Of a stretch of 64,000 nt of DNA, positions 25,901 to 38,647 are shown piece by piece. Under the pieces are notes generated by a model. The model had not been told where the DNA came from, did no database searches, and worked only from the letters and a program-made list of their open reading frames with translations. Position 1 is the stretch's first letter; the number at the start of each line of letters is the position of its first letter. The translations under genes were made by a program, and so were the position numbers. Source of the stretch: Membranipora membranacea (taxonomy: Eukaryota > Bryozoa > Gymnolaemata > Cheilostomatida > Membraniporidae); assembly GCA_914767715.1 (NCBI GenBank), contig OU612069.1, positions 17,357,387 through 17,421,386 on the forward strand, given 5' to 3'.

Positions 25901-26401
25901 TGAAAACTATTATCACAACACCCATTACTTTCATTAGAGATTATGAGAACATTGGAACATTGGAACTTGAAACTTGAATATGAAAACCAGTATCAAACCT
26001 TTGGGAGGGTTTTGGTGTGGCAGAAGCCATCATCAGGACTGGTGTACAAAAGAAATCAGGTTAACCAATTGTGCGATAAAGAATGTGAAAAAAAGGGGAA
26101 CTGTTGTTTTAGGAGCATAAAAAAGCAAACTATGACTAGCAACTAAGGCAAGGGGTTTAGGACAGACCTGTGCTCAGATTGCAGGTTTACGTCTTAACAT
26201 GATTTAGGAACATTCTTTCGGTGTATGACACAAGGAGTACCAATAGCTTTCATGTATGACTTCATGTTTTAGTTGTAAAACTTAATACTCAGTTATCATC
26301 ATGCAAAATACATTACACATACCTCCTTGTTTCACTGATTTACCTTGTGATTCCTTCTGTCCTGGCGTGTCATCGTTGACTTCTGTAAGGTCAACTAGCA
26401 T
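22956..26401 (-). CDS. Harbinger-associated Myb/SANT-like DNA-binding protein
   Basis: Nine exons join in phase with GT-AG boundaries: 26401-26323, 25802-25778 (a 25-nt microexon), 25741-25636, 25370-25308, 25090-24955, 24806-24703, 24146-24026, 23691-23586 and 23151-22956. They total 936 nt, or 311 residues plus TAA. The protein has an AT-hook-like RGMPKGSKN, then a Myb/SANT-like domain (ERIEVLITVTVMNMRQW, then KDIRRKYQSLLKAYKEIEDW), and a C-terminal helix (EEKKTELLEREVNTKIEYMQ) likely to be a coiled coil. In Harbinger transposons such a protein binds the transposon DNA and helps bring the transposase to it in the nucleus. It converges with the transposase gene, yet unlike it shows no break. 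The start codon is the first ATG in the first exon found; an upstream exon is possible. A U2-like repeat sits in the intron before the seventh exon. Confidence 0.75.
24336..24555 (+). repeat. U2 snRNA-like repeat, copy 2
   Basis: Same block as 1153-1365, with the shared pieces ATTGGCTAAGATCAAAGTGT, GGCAGCTTGCTGCA and CCCTCTTTAGGGGCAGCCCA. The 5' edge here keeps CTTCTC, as in U2, although the following bases have diverged. It lies within an intron of the Myb-like gene, on the opposite strand to that gene. Confidence 0.55.
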
Positions 26402-27087
26402 CTCCAAACAAGGAATGTTAGCTAAAAAAGTCAAGCATGTCAATTTCAAAATACATTGCCTACAAGGAAGAGGGTTTTCGTAATTACAGATAAATATACA
26501 ACGAAGCCAGAACGGTCATCCAATATACTGCTTAGAAGTTTTGACAGGTTTCAAAGCTTCAGAACCGCACCAACCTGATTGTAAACTTATGAAAAAAAGC
26601 TCCGATCAAAATAAGGAGCTGAACTGACTGAATACAAAGCTGAGACAACATATTTTGCATACCAATCCTAAGGACATCATACCGTTACATCTAAATTAGC
26701 GCACGTTATTATGGTGGCAACTGTATAACCTGGTCTTTGTGAAACTGTAATTGATACCAGTCCAGTTTACGTAAAGAACCAAAACTTCAAGTGAGTACTC
26801 TCTGGCCCTGTCCCATGTAACAGTGTGTGATGGTAAAGTGACTTTATTACGACAATAAGCCACACACATACCGATATCGCTGTATCACCATGGCAAGTAT
26901 TCACCAGGGCCCACAGAGAGCATAATAATGGGCCTTGACCTTAGTAGTAGCTAGACACGAACATTAAAAAGCCATAGGGGCCATAAGAACATTATCAAAC
27001 AATAAAATAATGTGACAGAAAAATATCCCTCTACAGTTCAACCAAAGGCCTTTCACATATAAAATATGTCCGAGACATCTAACTCAC

Positions 27088-30000
27088 ATATTTGAATTCT
27101 CTGCCGAATGATTCTCCGTCTTTCTTAGCTATAAGCTCAGCGGAGGAGACGATCATACCGTACGATGTTAGTAGTACTCCCCCTCTTCTCTGTATCTTAG
27201 CTGTAGCCCGAGCTCTCTCACTGGCAGATCCTCCGTGGTATGTGTGTACACCGATACCGGGCGCCCTACATCATATATAGATGAGTTAAGAGTGTCGAGT
27301 TGTTGGTTTCAAAAATTGGGAATGTTTCAAAGCTTATTTTATCTCAAAGCTTAGAGTCCACAATGAATTACATTCAGATGCGTCGAGCGTTTTCAGCTGT
27401 AACAGATTCCGTCTATAACTGTGTCATTTTAGTTCTTGCTAAGCAATTCATAATCAGATAAATCTAGGCATTTCACCTCTCACTTAAAGTTTTTATTGTG
27501 AGGGCTCTTTTGGTTAACAATTAAAGTTTGGGCAACACCAGCTCTCAAACTTGCAGATTGTGGATGATTTCGTCAGTGTTTATCGTATTAAGTGAGGTTA
27601 GGGTTGATCTGATATTATACCCAACATGTACATCATACATCACCCGGCAACTTGAGGAGAAAACTCACCATTTTTCGAATTCTTTCTTCCAGTTCTCGAT
27701 TAGGGACAGAGGCATGACAATGATAACACACTTGGCCTCGTCAGCATCGAATAATCCTGATAAGAAAGCTATCACCTGTATAGTCTTACCTAAACTGGGA
27801 ATAGGAGAATATACAGGAGTGTTAGGCCAAGATATGTAAGGAGTGTTAGGTAAGTGATAGGCCAAGTTCAATCCGATTGCCTGCATTCCAGTTGCTCCCG
27901 ATCCACTGGTCACGCCGCAAGCCTGCAGCGTGACCAGTGGATCGGGAGCAACTCCAAATGCAGGTAAATGGACCAATCTTGGTCTAGGTAAGTGATGGCA
28001 ACACAGAGCTGAAGTATGCCTCACACAACATGCCATCAGATGGAAGGGTTCTATTATTCTATCTCCAGAATTATGATGGGCCTTGATGGGCAATGATGTA
28101 TATGATGACATTCGCAGGTATAGAAATATATCAGTTCAAAGGTGTTCCACTGGCCCAAAGAAGATCAGGGAGAAATGCATTACCGCTGACTTACTAAAAT
28201 TTGATTGAAAAATTGATCAATATCTATATATAATGACGGTTTAAAGATTTGCTTCACTATTTTTTCGTTGATCACATAATAGGACAAATAATATAACATA
28301 ATATAATATAACGTCACCAAGTTAGATATTTACATATATACATGACAGTTATTGTATCACCTACCCCATATCATCAGCTAGAATACCTCCAGTCTTCTTC
28401 TTATGAAGTCCCCAGAACCAGAGAATACTCTCCTTCTGATGTGGGTACAGCTTAGAGTATAAATCCTACAAAATATAGTTATAGTGCCAGCGGGATACAC
28501 TTACATAATGAGCGTGGCTAACACATACATTGTTACATACCTTGTTCCGGTTTTCACGAACATCAATAGTAGACGATGGCTCTAGTGATTTGTTGGCCGT
28601 TAATCAATTAAACATATCGGTATCACCATCACAAGACTCAGTTTTTAAGAGTCTGCAGGGACTGTCAGTGGGAAGGCTGTGGTAGAATTGACAGTGCATA
28701 ACTAAATTAAATGCCTTCCAAAGCAATTTAATATCTTGTTAGAGCCGCCCATATACATTAACGACGGTTGAGTCAAGAGGGACTTGGATTAAAGATTTGA
28801 AAGTCTTCCCTCAACAATCATATTTCCAAAGAGAAAATGCAATAACTCTTAAAGTGACAGTCCTAATAGGCCATATTTGGTATGGTTTTAAAGATCTCAG
28901 ACTGAAAAGTCATTAGGGCAAATGAAATAAAACGGCCTGTGATCCTAATTGCAGTAAAACTGCTGCCAAGTCTGAAAATTTGGATCATAGTGGATCATAG
29001 TGATTTATTGCCTCCTCCTAACCACTATGATCCTTGCTGAAATACTTAAAAAAAACTAATAGCTATTTTCAACAATTTTTTATTGTTTATTATTTTTATT
29101 TGCCCTATGAACTCACAATATCCGATTTACCGGGGCCCACTTTTTTAATAGGACTGACCCTTTAATATGGGCAGTAAAACTTGGTCTTTCATCAGTAGAA
29201 TAATGCTATAATTTATCAGCACGCTTCTTCTTAGCATCTCACCTGTTGCAGACCTAACAGAACCCCTCACTCCTAGACATCGATATAAGTTGAGGTTCCA
29301 CAGAGGAAATGGCACTATTTATTATCATGTATGCATTCATTATCTTACCTCATGGAGATAGAATCCATTACCGACATGAGTAAACTCGGATGAATGATCT
29401 TCCTCATTCGCCTCTATGTAGTCCTGTAATATGGGAAAAATGTGGTAAAGTTTGTCATTGAAGAAAACACATACAACCAGAGTGGAATCAATTAGGGATG
29501 CCCCCTTAATGACGGAAGTTAGCAAGTGCGCTTTACTGTAACCGGTGAGATCGATGATAGCTGTGAATTGGTTTGGACAAGCAGGTTCACTACTGCTACA
29601 ATTTGTGGGTTGAGGCTATCGAGTACAGCAGTCCAAAGTGAGGACTCCTATTTGCAGGCAAACACATCTAAATGAACCTTTGTCTATATTCAAGGTATTT
29701 TATTGCAAGGACTGATAATTAAAAGGACATACTAGACAAAAGTATCAGCACGTATTCCATCATCTCAATCACACATACACACATACCTTGCACTTTTGTA
29801 TTTTCTTGGTAAGTTTATCGGATGATTTGATGAGAGCTGCCTCCTGTAGGACTTGTAGAGCTTGTTTAACTTCTCTATTAGATATCAGCTCCTTACCTCT
29901 CAGTACCAGCTCGTTATATCTCTCATTCTTATCATCTGTGAGCAGAGAAAAGAAAAATCAATAATATGAATTAACACTAATATTCAGGGTGCTCAAGATT

Positions 30001-33000
30001 TGATGGTCTAGCATGAGAGGGTGAATACTAAGAAATAGATTCACTGAGGGGGTTGGAACAATCAAACAGTAATGCTCCTTAAGGGAATCAAACTATTTAT
30101 ATATCAGGAATTTGAAACTAGATTTAGGTTGACTGATTTGACCTATTAAAATTTCCAGCATACGGGTGCGTTACAATGTCATTTGGCTTACATGAACAGA
30201 CAGTTAAGAGTTTAGAGTTTACTGTATTTACCATCAAAGTCCTGCTAATGTATAAGCGATAGCATCTTGGGAATTCTGGTGTGGCGGAAAAAATATTTAC
30301 TTGAGGGAACAAGACAGCAGACTCACATTTTACAGGTGGAGTACTTTCACCCTCCGACTTCATTTCAATCTGCTGTGAAACATGACTAGATTCCTCGGTA
30401 TTTGTCTCCCCTGCTTGCTGTTTCTTTTTCTGCTGCTCTATATACAGCTGTATTCGGTCCATTTTTCTTTTCAGTTTATCGCTAGGTTTGACTCCATATG
30501 CATCCTCGTACAGACTCAACGCCTCCTGTAAAAAATAATGTAGAGATACCAACCCAGTCACACATAGGCATTGTGCAGTAATTCCTTGTGGTGTTCAACT
30601 CAGGGTGATTTCTAATAGAAGAGACCTTAGACAAAACTTGTAAATCAAATACACAATGTATGGTAAAAGATTTTGGACAAAAATAAAGAGTACAACAATG
30701 ATAATACAGAGTGATGAATACCACCATTCAATTCCTTGATAAATGTCGATTTCAAGTTTGAATCAATCAACATAGCAAGGAACATGAGAATTGATAGCAA
30801 CTTTGGAGTCGTTCTCCCATTTTCAAAGTAGTGCAATGAGAAGATAACTCGCATTTTCAAACATATAAGCAGTGAATTTTGGGATATATTCCAACTCCTG
30901 CATCCAGGAATGGTGGGTCTTGCTCTTATGGTGTCCACATGACTGTTATAGATGAAAGATTGTGAAAGATAACTGTGAAACCTTGATATTTTCTTTCAAA
31001 AGCCAGCCCAATTGTATTGAGTAACCTACCTGTAATTTTTCCTGCTCAATCAGTTTTTTCCCTCTACTGACAAGTTCGTTATAGTGAGCCTCTATAGCTG
31101 AGTCGTCTGGACTGTTATGTTCTCCAGGAGGCGGGAGTGTGCTTTCTCTCTCTACTGTGACAGCTGTAGGACTTGCTGGGGGCTGAAGCTCATTGACATA
31201 TGTCTTCAGGAATCAGGCAAAATGTAACATCAAAGTCATTATGTAAATTGAAAGTTGTTTGCATTTATCAAGCTAACTTTTTATAAAAAAGCCTGGGACC
31301 AGCCAAGAAAATTGTCACCGTGTTTAAAGACGGCTTGAACAAGACAACCTTTCACAAGTGTATATGAGTATCATCTTGCCAACGTGATGGCACTGAATGG
31401 CTGGCATGAGTGACCGACCCAACAGCTTATAAGCGTAGAGACAATACATCGGCTAATTATCATAAAAAAATTAACAACTACAAAGTTAGATGAAGTTTGC
31501 TCAAGTTTGCATGCGATCCAGCTGGTCTCAACCACCGAGGAGGTTATCATTGGAGGGGTAGCAACTCTGCATGCAGGCAAACTAGATGATGTATGGTCTG
31601 CATGATGCTTGTGTATTTTAGTACCATCCAAAGAACTAACATTTACAATGTGAGAGATGGAGCAAAGCAAACCTTGATTTTGGTGATTTTCTCTTTTAGT
31701 TTATCTGATGGATGGAGGAGACAGGCCTGCTCATACATAGACAGCGCCTCAGCAAACTCTCCATTCCTCACCAAACCTGCAAAAGTGTGAATAAGAATTA
31801 GATAGTGACAAAAATTTAAATGTGTCAAGGATGGTGTAAAACTTCAGACCCACAACTTGCCTTGTTTATACGACAGACTAGACTGCACTTACATAAATTC
31901 AAAGAGACATACATTGATGAATTATCAGTCACCATATTATCAACAGGATATAGAAGAGAGAGAGAGCAGCGAAAAAGGTTATGTCATATTCTAAAAATTA
32001 GTTAAATGATGTAAATACATGAAAATTCATTTCATTTCCAACATTATGTAGGATTGCTAAAATCTACATAAACAATAATCATATATAGGAACACTGTCGA
32101 TACTATACTGGCTGGCTAATTTGGCAGGGAAAAGGGGGTATACTATTTGTTAGCCATGGGAGCCCAAAAATTTGCAGCTCAGAACAACATTTTTGCCTCT
32201 AGGGCACATCCTCATTGACCATTCAAATAGAAGAAATTTGTTCTTATAACTGAACATAAATTGCAATCTTCTTGTTGAGAGTCAGATATTCCCTAAACAG
32301 TGAATATATATCAGAGGTAAACTCACTCTTAGCTTGCGAGAGAAGACTGTTGTAGATTGCGATATCCTCTTCTGACAGGTTAGCCTGGGCACCAGGAGTA
32401 GACACACTGTTATACCTGTTACTGCTGGGGGTCTGCGCCACCCCCATACCGTTATCTGTGGTTGGCTGTTCTTGTGGAGGTCTAGGCTGTTCTGAGTCTT
32501 CACTTAATTTGGGCTCATCATATGAGATCCTAGAATAGTGGAATTGTTTGCAATGTGATTAAGTTTTTGGCATCATATAAAGACTCTCCTTCAAACAATG
32601 GACTGTGACAGCCTAATTACAGCCAAGTGCCAACCACTCTTCAAACTAGTATTAACTTGCAATGATATGGTATAAACAAGTTACACGTACTGCCAGAATA
32701 ACAAGTAATGGTCAGTAACTGGTGAAATAGTCTTAGTAGCAGTTCAGACGATTATGTTCAAACATTAACCTAATGCGTGATATCTTTGAGTGTCCAATTT
32801 AAACTTCGGCCATGAGGTATATTTAACCGCCAGCAAAGGCAATATCACACATTCAAATAATATACAATTTTAACTTCCACAGTATTTTGGCAGTAGAGGA
32901 CTTAGAGCGGGCTGATCCAAAAGGAATCCAGCACAAAATGATTCCTAGTATTGGCTCCTACCATAGAGTTATCATATACTATTATATAATAGCCCTATGG

Positions 33001-36000
33001 CTCCGACCAATTTTAGAATATTAAACTCGATTCTGAACTCTGTATAAATACCTTTCTGTTTCCACATTAGGCGACGGACCCGTCTCCATTTCTTTGTCTT
33101 CTTGTTGTTGTGGGTCATCAGTCTCTATGGTCTCTGGGGATGCTGTGTCTGCAGCAGGACTATTTGTATCATCTGGTAGAGGGATTCCCTTATCTGCTAG
33201 GAAATTCTGTAATAGAAAAGCTGTTATGAGATGGAAACGAAGGTGGGGTATAAGCACACACTGACATCCAGAATATACTATTTGATGTCAATTTAAACAG
33301 AGTACCTAACGTGCTTCAACTAGAGTAGATGTAGAGTAGATGTAGAGTAGATGTAGAGTAGATGTAGAGTAGATGTAGCGTAGATGTAGAGTAGATGTAG
33401 AGTAGATGTAGAGTAGATGTAGAGTACCTAACGTGCTTCAACTACTAAATTTTTGAGTCACATGGATTCACGCTCTATCGTTCAGAGACATACATATGCG
33501 AGTAACAGTTGACACAGTGGTTAAACTATTGAAGTTGAGTTTTCTCTACTTTTTGAGGTGAGTAAGCCTCTAAAACCCTCTTTCTGTGCCTATTATCCCT
33601 CTGCACGCATACAATGAGAGCCTGGAACAGACAGTGCCTGCAAAAAGTCCCTCGTCTGTGACGATTTCACCAACCAATATGACAAGATCATGGGATCATG
33701 GATGGGACACTCTAATTCCATGACAATAGTGTAAAGTTGTGTATTGATTAGCAAAATTGGACTTCAGGAATAATGATATCGAAAAATCTATTATATAACA
33801 TCGTTGGCTCACTACCAAATGTACACTAAGCCAAGTAGATATTGATAGTTTTTAATCAGGAGATAATTTATTGTTTATCATCCGCTAGACAGTGAGGGAT
33901 ACTCGATTAGCTGTGTTACAAACCTTGAATCTATCGATTCTTCTCTCCAGTTTCTCACTGGGCTCCAGTTTATTTGCCTTCTGATAACATCTTAGTGCTA
34001 GCAGCACATTGTCATTACCGACAAACTCTTTAGCTGCCTTTAGAAGTGAGGCTAAATCCTCGGGTAAATCGTCTGCTGGTGTTTCATCTACAATATCGAG
34101 TGAAAATAAAAAATTAATTGAAGTAGTCATAGCTGTAGGCAGCAAGCTAGATAGGCTAAGATATTACTTGCGCTAGAGAAAGTGGGCGATTTATCATCAG
34201 ATAAAAGCTGTGACGACTATTTAGCATTGGGTCCTGTAATATCAAGGTTATGCAACCATCATCTCTGATGGGTACAGAGCTATGATACCCACATACATAA
34301 AAGGGCACACATATGCAACACAGTCATTGAAATGGAGAAAGTCATACTCTCTTGAGCGCAGGTACTGCGACCCGCAGTTCTCACACCCGTCCCAATACTC
34401 ATTTATCTAGGAGGCAGTGGGGGACCTTTGATTGTATGTGAGATGTCCGACACACAGAAGAGATTTGGTATTATTCATCTTGTTCCTCAAGGACATGGCT
34501 ATAATGAATGGTGCGCAATAACCAGGTCAGGTTATTGCTGGAGAGTGGAACCAGGAAACCCGACCTCAAAGATCGAATTTTTATACCCTCAACCAATAAC
34601 CACTCCTGACTCACATATACACCGACATATGTACCTACAGTAAATAGGAAAACATCTAGAGATAAATGGGTAGGAATGAGACACTACACTACAATCTCAC
34701 CTGCATCATGCTCTGCTCCATCAGGCTCAGTATTTGTCTCTTCAGCGCCATGGTCTGTTGGGGTTGTATTCTCCTTGTCCGCATCATCTGTGTCTATTTC
34801 AGCCACCTACAAATCAAGTAAAACAAATCAAGTGATACTGTAAGAGAGTTATTTGACTCGGAATCTGATAATTATCTTGTGCTGACTACCGCTTGTGTAC
34901 CCTAGAGAAGTAAATTTTAGCTAGAGTTAAGTTTAGCTTGTGAAGGGGTGACTCTATGTAAGCTAGCACTGAATTTGGCTAGCTGAGGTTAAAGTCTATA
35001 TGAAGTAAAGAGAGTCAGTAAATGTTACTAAATCTCCTTCCTCCTACCTTAGCTAGCTAAAGTTTGTGCTAGCTGACATAAATATCGCCACTCAGGTAGC
35101 TAATATTTACTCCTCCATGACTAAAAACAAAACGTCTTGTACTAACCTTCATTTCTGCTTGTTCTGATTGCCATGACTCTAGCCCTGGTGACCGCCTCTT
35201 CTCCTCATGTTTGATTGGGGTGTGAGGGCTGGGCCTCTTATTATCAGATCCTGTACTCAGTACTGTCAGTGTGGAACTCGAGCTAGTGTCCACTGTTAGG
35301 TTATCATCTGTTGATAAGTTCAGAGCCCTCTATAACAAGGAAAGAGAATGTGTAATAAAACTACTTGTGTGGCCATCCAATGACAGCGTCATCAAGTAGT
35401 CACAGCCTTTCTGGAAATTGTTTTGAAAACACGGATATGTTAGAAAACATTTTCACATAGACAATAAAAATTCTTTTGCTCAGTTAACACATAGATGTCC
35501 AGCTCTCCTATATCAGCCACTAACTCTCTGATGTAATCATGTGATAATGAAGGAGGAGCAACTACGGGGATCAGTTAAAATTGCAAGGTCTAATCTTTTA
35601 CCGCATCCAAAAGAATAGACGAGAAATAGTGGTTCTCTAAGGGCAAGGTTGCAATGTATGCATCAATTTTCTGTTTGTTTGTAAGCAGGTTGAGCACACA
35701 TGGGGCCCAGCAAATCGACAAGTTAGTGGATTTCGGCACTTCAACCATCTGAGGCACCTCTTACTCCTATGGGAGACAACATTAGGACCTTCAAATGTAG
35801 CCTATGTGTTGGCCCTGGTCTGATTGGCTGGGAGCTAATGCCATGTCAATGCAAGTACCTCTTGAGATGCAGTGAAAGTTAACGGGAATTACTTTCTTAT
35901 TCACAATAGATACAGGTACATCCAGGAAAGCACCTTCCGACCCAACGTTGACTCACTGCCTCTTGCCAATCAATCAGAGTCAACGCATTGCCTAGCTCAA

Positions 36001-36897
36001 ATGCAGCTTCAAGGAGAAATGTTAGCGACCATGTGTTAATATATCTCACCACCACAATTATCGACCTACAACATGGCCTGCATCCTACTCACACTGACAT
36101 CAAGACTAAACTGTTATCATGTATATCTCTGATTGTTAAAGTCAACTTAGTACGAAAACCTTAGATGTACCCGCCCCCTACTAATAATATTAAACTCGGG
36201 ATGTCACACCAAATTCCTTGTGATGATACCAATGCTGAGTGAAATAGTTCACTCTCTATTGATCAGAGATATACATGCAATAGTATATCAGGTCATCAGT
36301 GGGCTATATACTCACCAAGAGTTTGGAGATTCTGTTGTCTAGCTTTTCACTAGGGTAAATCTTACGAGCTCTCTGATATAAGAGTAGAGCCTCCTGTTGT
36401 TCTCCTTGATTTAACCGTTTCTTAGCTGTGAGAACACACTTGTTAAACTCTTTCATCTCCGCCTCAGAGATGGCCGAGCCGGCACCTGAACAATAAAAAT
36501 AGGGATAATCGTGAGTGGGAAGAACCAATTACTAACCCACAAACAGGCAGGCTAGGTTTCACACAAATTCAAATCTAAGTAAAAGCAAACCTCCCAAATA
36601 CGTATTAGCTAAACATGAGATCTTGGTAAAATTTCGAAAGTTTCAAAAACCATTACTATCCTATGTTATAAACTCTAGACACTAGACAAGGTGGCAATGC
36701 TCAAATAATATATACAAAGGGGGTTTCGCAGAATAACAAAGCCGTGACACTACCTGGGGTTATCATGATAACTTTCCCCTGCAAAATCCAAAACAGACGA
36801 CGGAGAAAAGAGAAAAATGCAAAACTTGAGCACCTACTAGATTGATGAAGCAAAGGTAATAAAAAAACTTACCATCAGATCCAGCGCTGGAAGGCAT
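27088..36897 (-). CDS. ERCC6L: PICH/ERCC6L-like SNF2 translocase, 5' part only
   Basis: Exons: 36897-36873, 36485-36316, 35329-35147, 34806-34701, 34087-33924, 33206-33052, 32529-32327, 31776-31673, 31188-31030, 30525-30327, 29935-29787, 29423-29349, 28465-28365, 27794-27669 and 27265-27088. All phases agree and give 699 residues without a stop. Residues 565-699 match the PICH helicase start: LYPHQKESILWFWG, GGILADDMGLGKTIQVIAFL (Walker A at about 598-602), IIVMPLSLIENWKKEFEKW, GVLLTSYGMIV and FGREFKY. PICH is the SNF2-family DNA translocase of ultrafine anaphase bridges. The N-terminal 540 residues hold five TPR-like modules ending in PSEKL, PSDKL or SSDKL, separated by acidic linkers. Human PICH has one such module before its helicase. 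The last exon ends just before the expected DEAH-box segment, and no later exon was found. In the 31188 exon an alternative acceptor 6 nt further in is possible. Confidence 0.88.
27890..27953. repeat. hairpin, 26-bp perfect arms
   Basis: 27890-27915 is exactly reverse-complementary to 27928-27953, with a 12-nt loop. A further 7-bp outer pairing (CTGCATT with AATGCAG) follows after a short mismatch. It lies in the ERCC6L intron between the GILADDMG and GKT exons. Confidence 0.9.
33298..33444. repeat. 11-bp minisatellite with flanking direct repeats
   Basis: Nine tandem units of TAGAGTAGATG (one has TAGCG) run from 33321 to about 33419. The array is bounded on both sides by a direct copy of AGTACCTAACGTGCTTCAAC, so the array and one flank were duplicated together. 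It is in an ERCC6L intron. Confidence 0.9.
34390..34620 (-). repeat. tRNA-derived SINE-like repeat, copy 2
   Basis: A diverged copy of the 2920-3240 repeat, sharing ACCACTCCTGACTCA at the head and GGACATGGCTATAATGAATG in the body. The B-box region is degraded. It lies in an ERCC6L intron, in the gene's own orientation. Confidence 0.45.
35790..36010. mobile_element. MITE family A, copy 1
   Basis: Inverted flanking blocks (GTGTTGGCCCTGGTCTGATT against AATCAGAGTCAACGCATTG) enclose AAGTACCTCTTGAGAT and its inverse. The same arrangement recurs at 46495-46715 and 48385-48600. No coding capacity. Exact ends and target duplication were not resolved. It lies in an ERCC6L intron. Confidence 0.55.
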
Positions 36898-36920
36898 CTT
36901 GTGTAATTGGTATGTGAAGC

Positions 36921-36929
36921 TTATGCCAT
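36921..36929 (-). promoter_or_regulatory. minimal upstream ORF in ERCC6L leader
   Basis: ATGGCATAA (Met-Ala-stop) lies 24 nt before the ERCC6L start codon. A possible leader splice acceptor (TTTAAG before GTGGCG) is at 36970. If transcribed, this uORF could lower initiation at the main start. Confidence 0.35.
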
Positions 36930-37245
36930 TCTCTGAGCAATAAGGTCTACGGATTACTCAAGCACGCCACCTTAAAGAGAAACGAAAATACATATTATAT
37001 GTTTATATCAAACACTGCAGCCCTCAAAAGGTCAGAGTAAGACATGCGTAACATAGGAAGTTTTAAATATGGCAACATAATGAGGTCGATTGACTGTGCT
37101 GGACACATCGTATCGGTGCTGAAGAAGAAGCAAGAGCAGCTATTTTATATTTGCAGCTGCGATGGGTAATACTGGTTATATAACAAGATTTTTCTCTATC
37201 CACCCACCAAACAGAGCCAACACATGGCTAATCAGTATTCAGAAT

Positions 37246-37331
37246 CATGGGCCCCTGGGACTTACATGTCTTTACCTTGGTTGATAGTGGACATTGGCAA
37301 AGTAAAGACATGTAAGTCCCAGGGGCCCATG
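37246..37331. repeat. hairpin, 30-bp perfect arms
   Basis: 37246-37275 (contains GGGCCCCTGGGACTTACATG) is exactly reverse-complementary to 37302-37331, with a 26-nt loop. It lies upstream of ERCC6L. Confidence 0.92.
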
Positions 37332-37936
37332 TTCAGAGAGAATGTAAATAATAATAAAATTTTAATAATAATAATGACTAGTCTAATGGATTGGAGAGAT
37401 TTGATTGAAAAGATACCGTGATAACCCCACTCCAAATTAAAGCTTTTGATTGCATAAATGAGGGAGTGCATAGTTAATCACCTATGTGAGATCTAATGGT
37501 TTTAGGCACACTACATAATCAACTGGGGGATGAAACTTGCCTTGTAGGCCTAGAATATCCACACATTACAAATTCAACACTTCCCGCCAGATTTTCTAAA
37601 AATGATGAAACTTGGTTCACGAAACCAAGAAAAAACAAAGAGGTGTTCTTAATATTTGATGACTCTTGGATATGTCTGGAAGAGGTCATTTTCAAAATGA
37701 AACTACACTGCCAATGAAGAATGCCCAACTAATTTCATCATCACTTGCTTCACACTTAGTACTTCAGGTTGCAATTTTCCTTCTCATCTGGAATGTTGCA
37801 CCAGTTTATTCGTCTCCTGCTCCCTCCATCTTGACCGATCTTTCGCCATCTCTGCAGCTTCACTCCAGGTGTCTTGGGACATGTTTGAACAATGAACTAG
37901 TTCATTGGTTTGAAGATGGCAGACTCCAAGACATAG

Positions 37937-38005
37937 CACAGACAGCAGGTCACTGATAGTTGATTTGATCTCATCAAATCAACTGTCAGTGACCTGCTGT
38001 CTGTG
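37937..38005. repeat. hairpin, 33-bp arms
   Basis: 37937-37969 pairs with 37973-38005 at 32 of 33 positions, leaving a 3-nt loop. It is intergenic between ERCC6L and the LTR element. Confidence 0.92.
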
Positions 38006-38647
38006 GACATAGGCCCCCAGGGCCTACTACTTTTCCAACGTACTACACTACAGCACAATTGTACTTTATTTTGTAATGTGTGCCACACCCAAAACGACTA
38101 ACTTCATGCCCAACAAGTTTCACTGCACTTGTCTTACATCTCATGTTTGACTGCCCTCCCGGTATCAGTTTCAGTAGTCCTATCAGTTTAAGTAGTACTA
38201 ACATGGCCAGTAGGGTCAGACATAATGTAGTATTGTAAACCATTGCTATCAGATATTTTTGTTCAGTTTATTACTGGACCTAGCTACACGGCAAACCACT
38301 TGCCAAACACTAGCAAACTACAACACCAATCGTCCGATCTTATGCTTTTCCCCGAAAGGCGCGTCGGAGTACCCTGAAGAAGCAGATTACAAACTGCTGT
38401 TAAAGGCATTAAGTTATTTGGTTTAGCAATAGCCACAGAGACTGCTATTGGAAGCTTACTTCATAGATAGAAGGAAGCAACTCAACTGATTCAACTCTGA
38501 CTCGGTGCTCCACCATTACAGAGAAAGCCCAGTTCACTATGGGCAGTAGCCAGGATAATGAAAAAACCCTAGAAGCAAAGGTTTTTTAGCGCACCCCATA
38601 TTGTGTTCCAAGACAAATTTTATGTACTTAGCCCAATCCAACACTCA

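Noticed and set aside
1-26000. Missing helicase exons of ERCC6L on the minus strand
   Set aside because: I looked for a DEAH box, a LTGTP-like motif III and the helicase C motifs by eye and found none. Very short exons could still have been overlooked.
26323-27265. Splicing ERCC6L directly into the Myb-like gene as one fusion
   Set aside because: The last ERCC6L exon ends in phase 0, while the only open frame of the 26421 exon needs phase 1.
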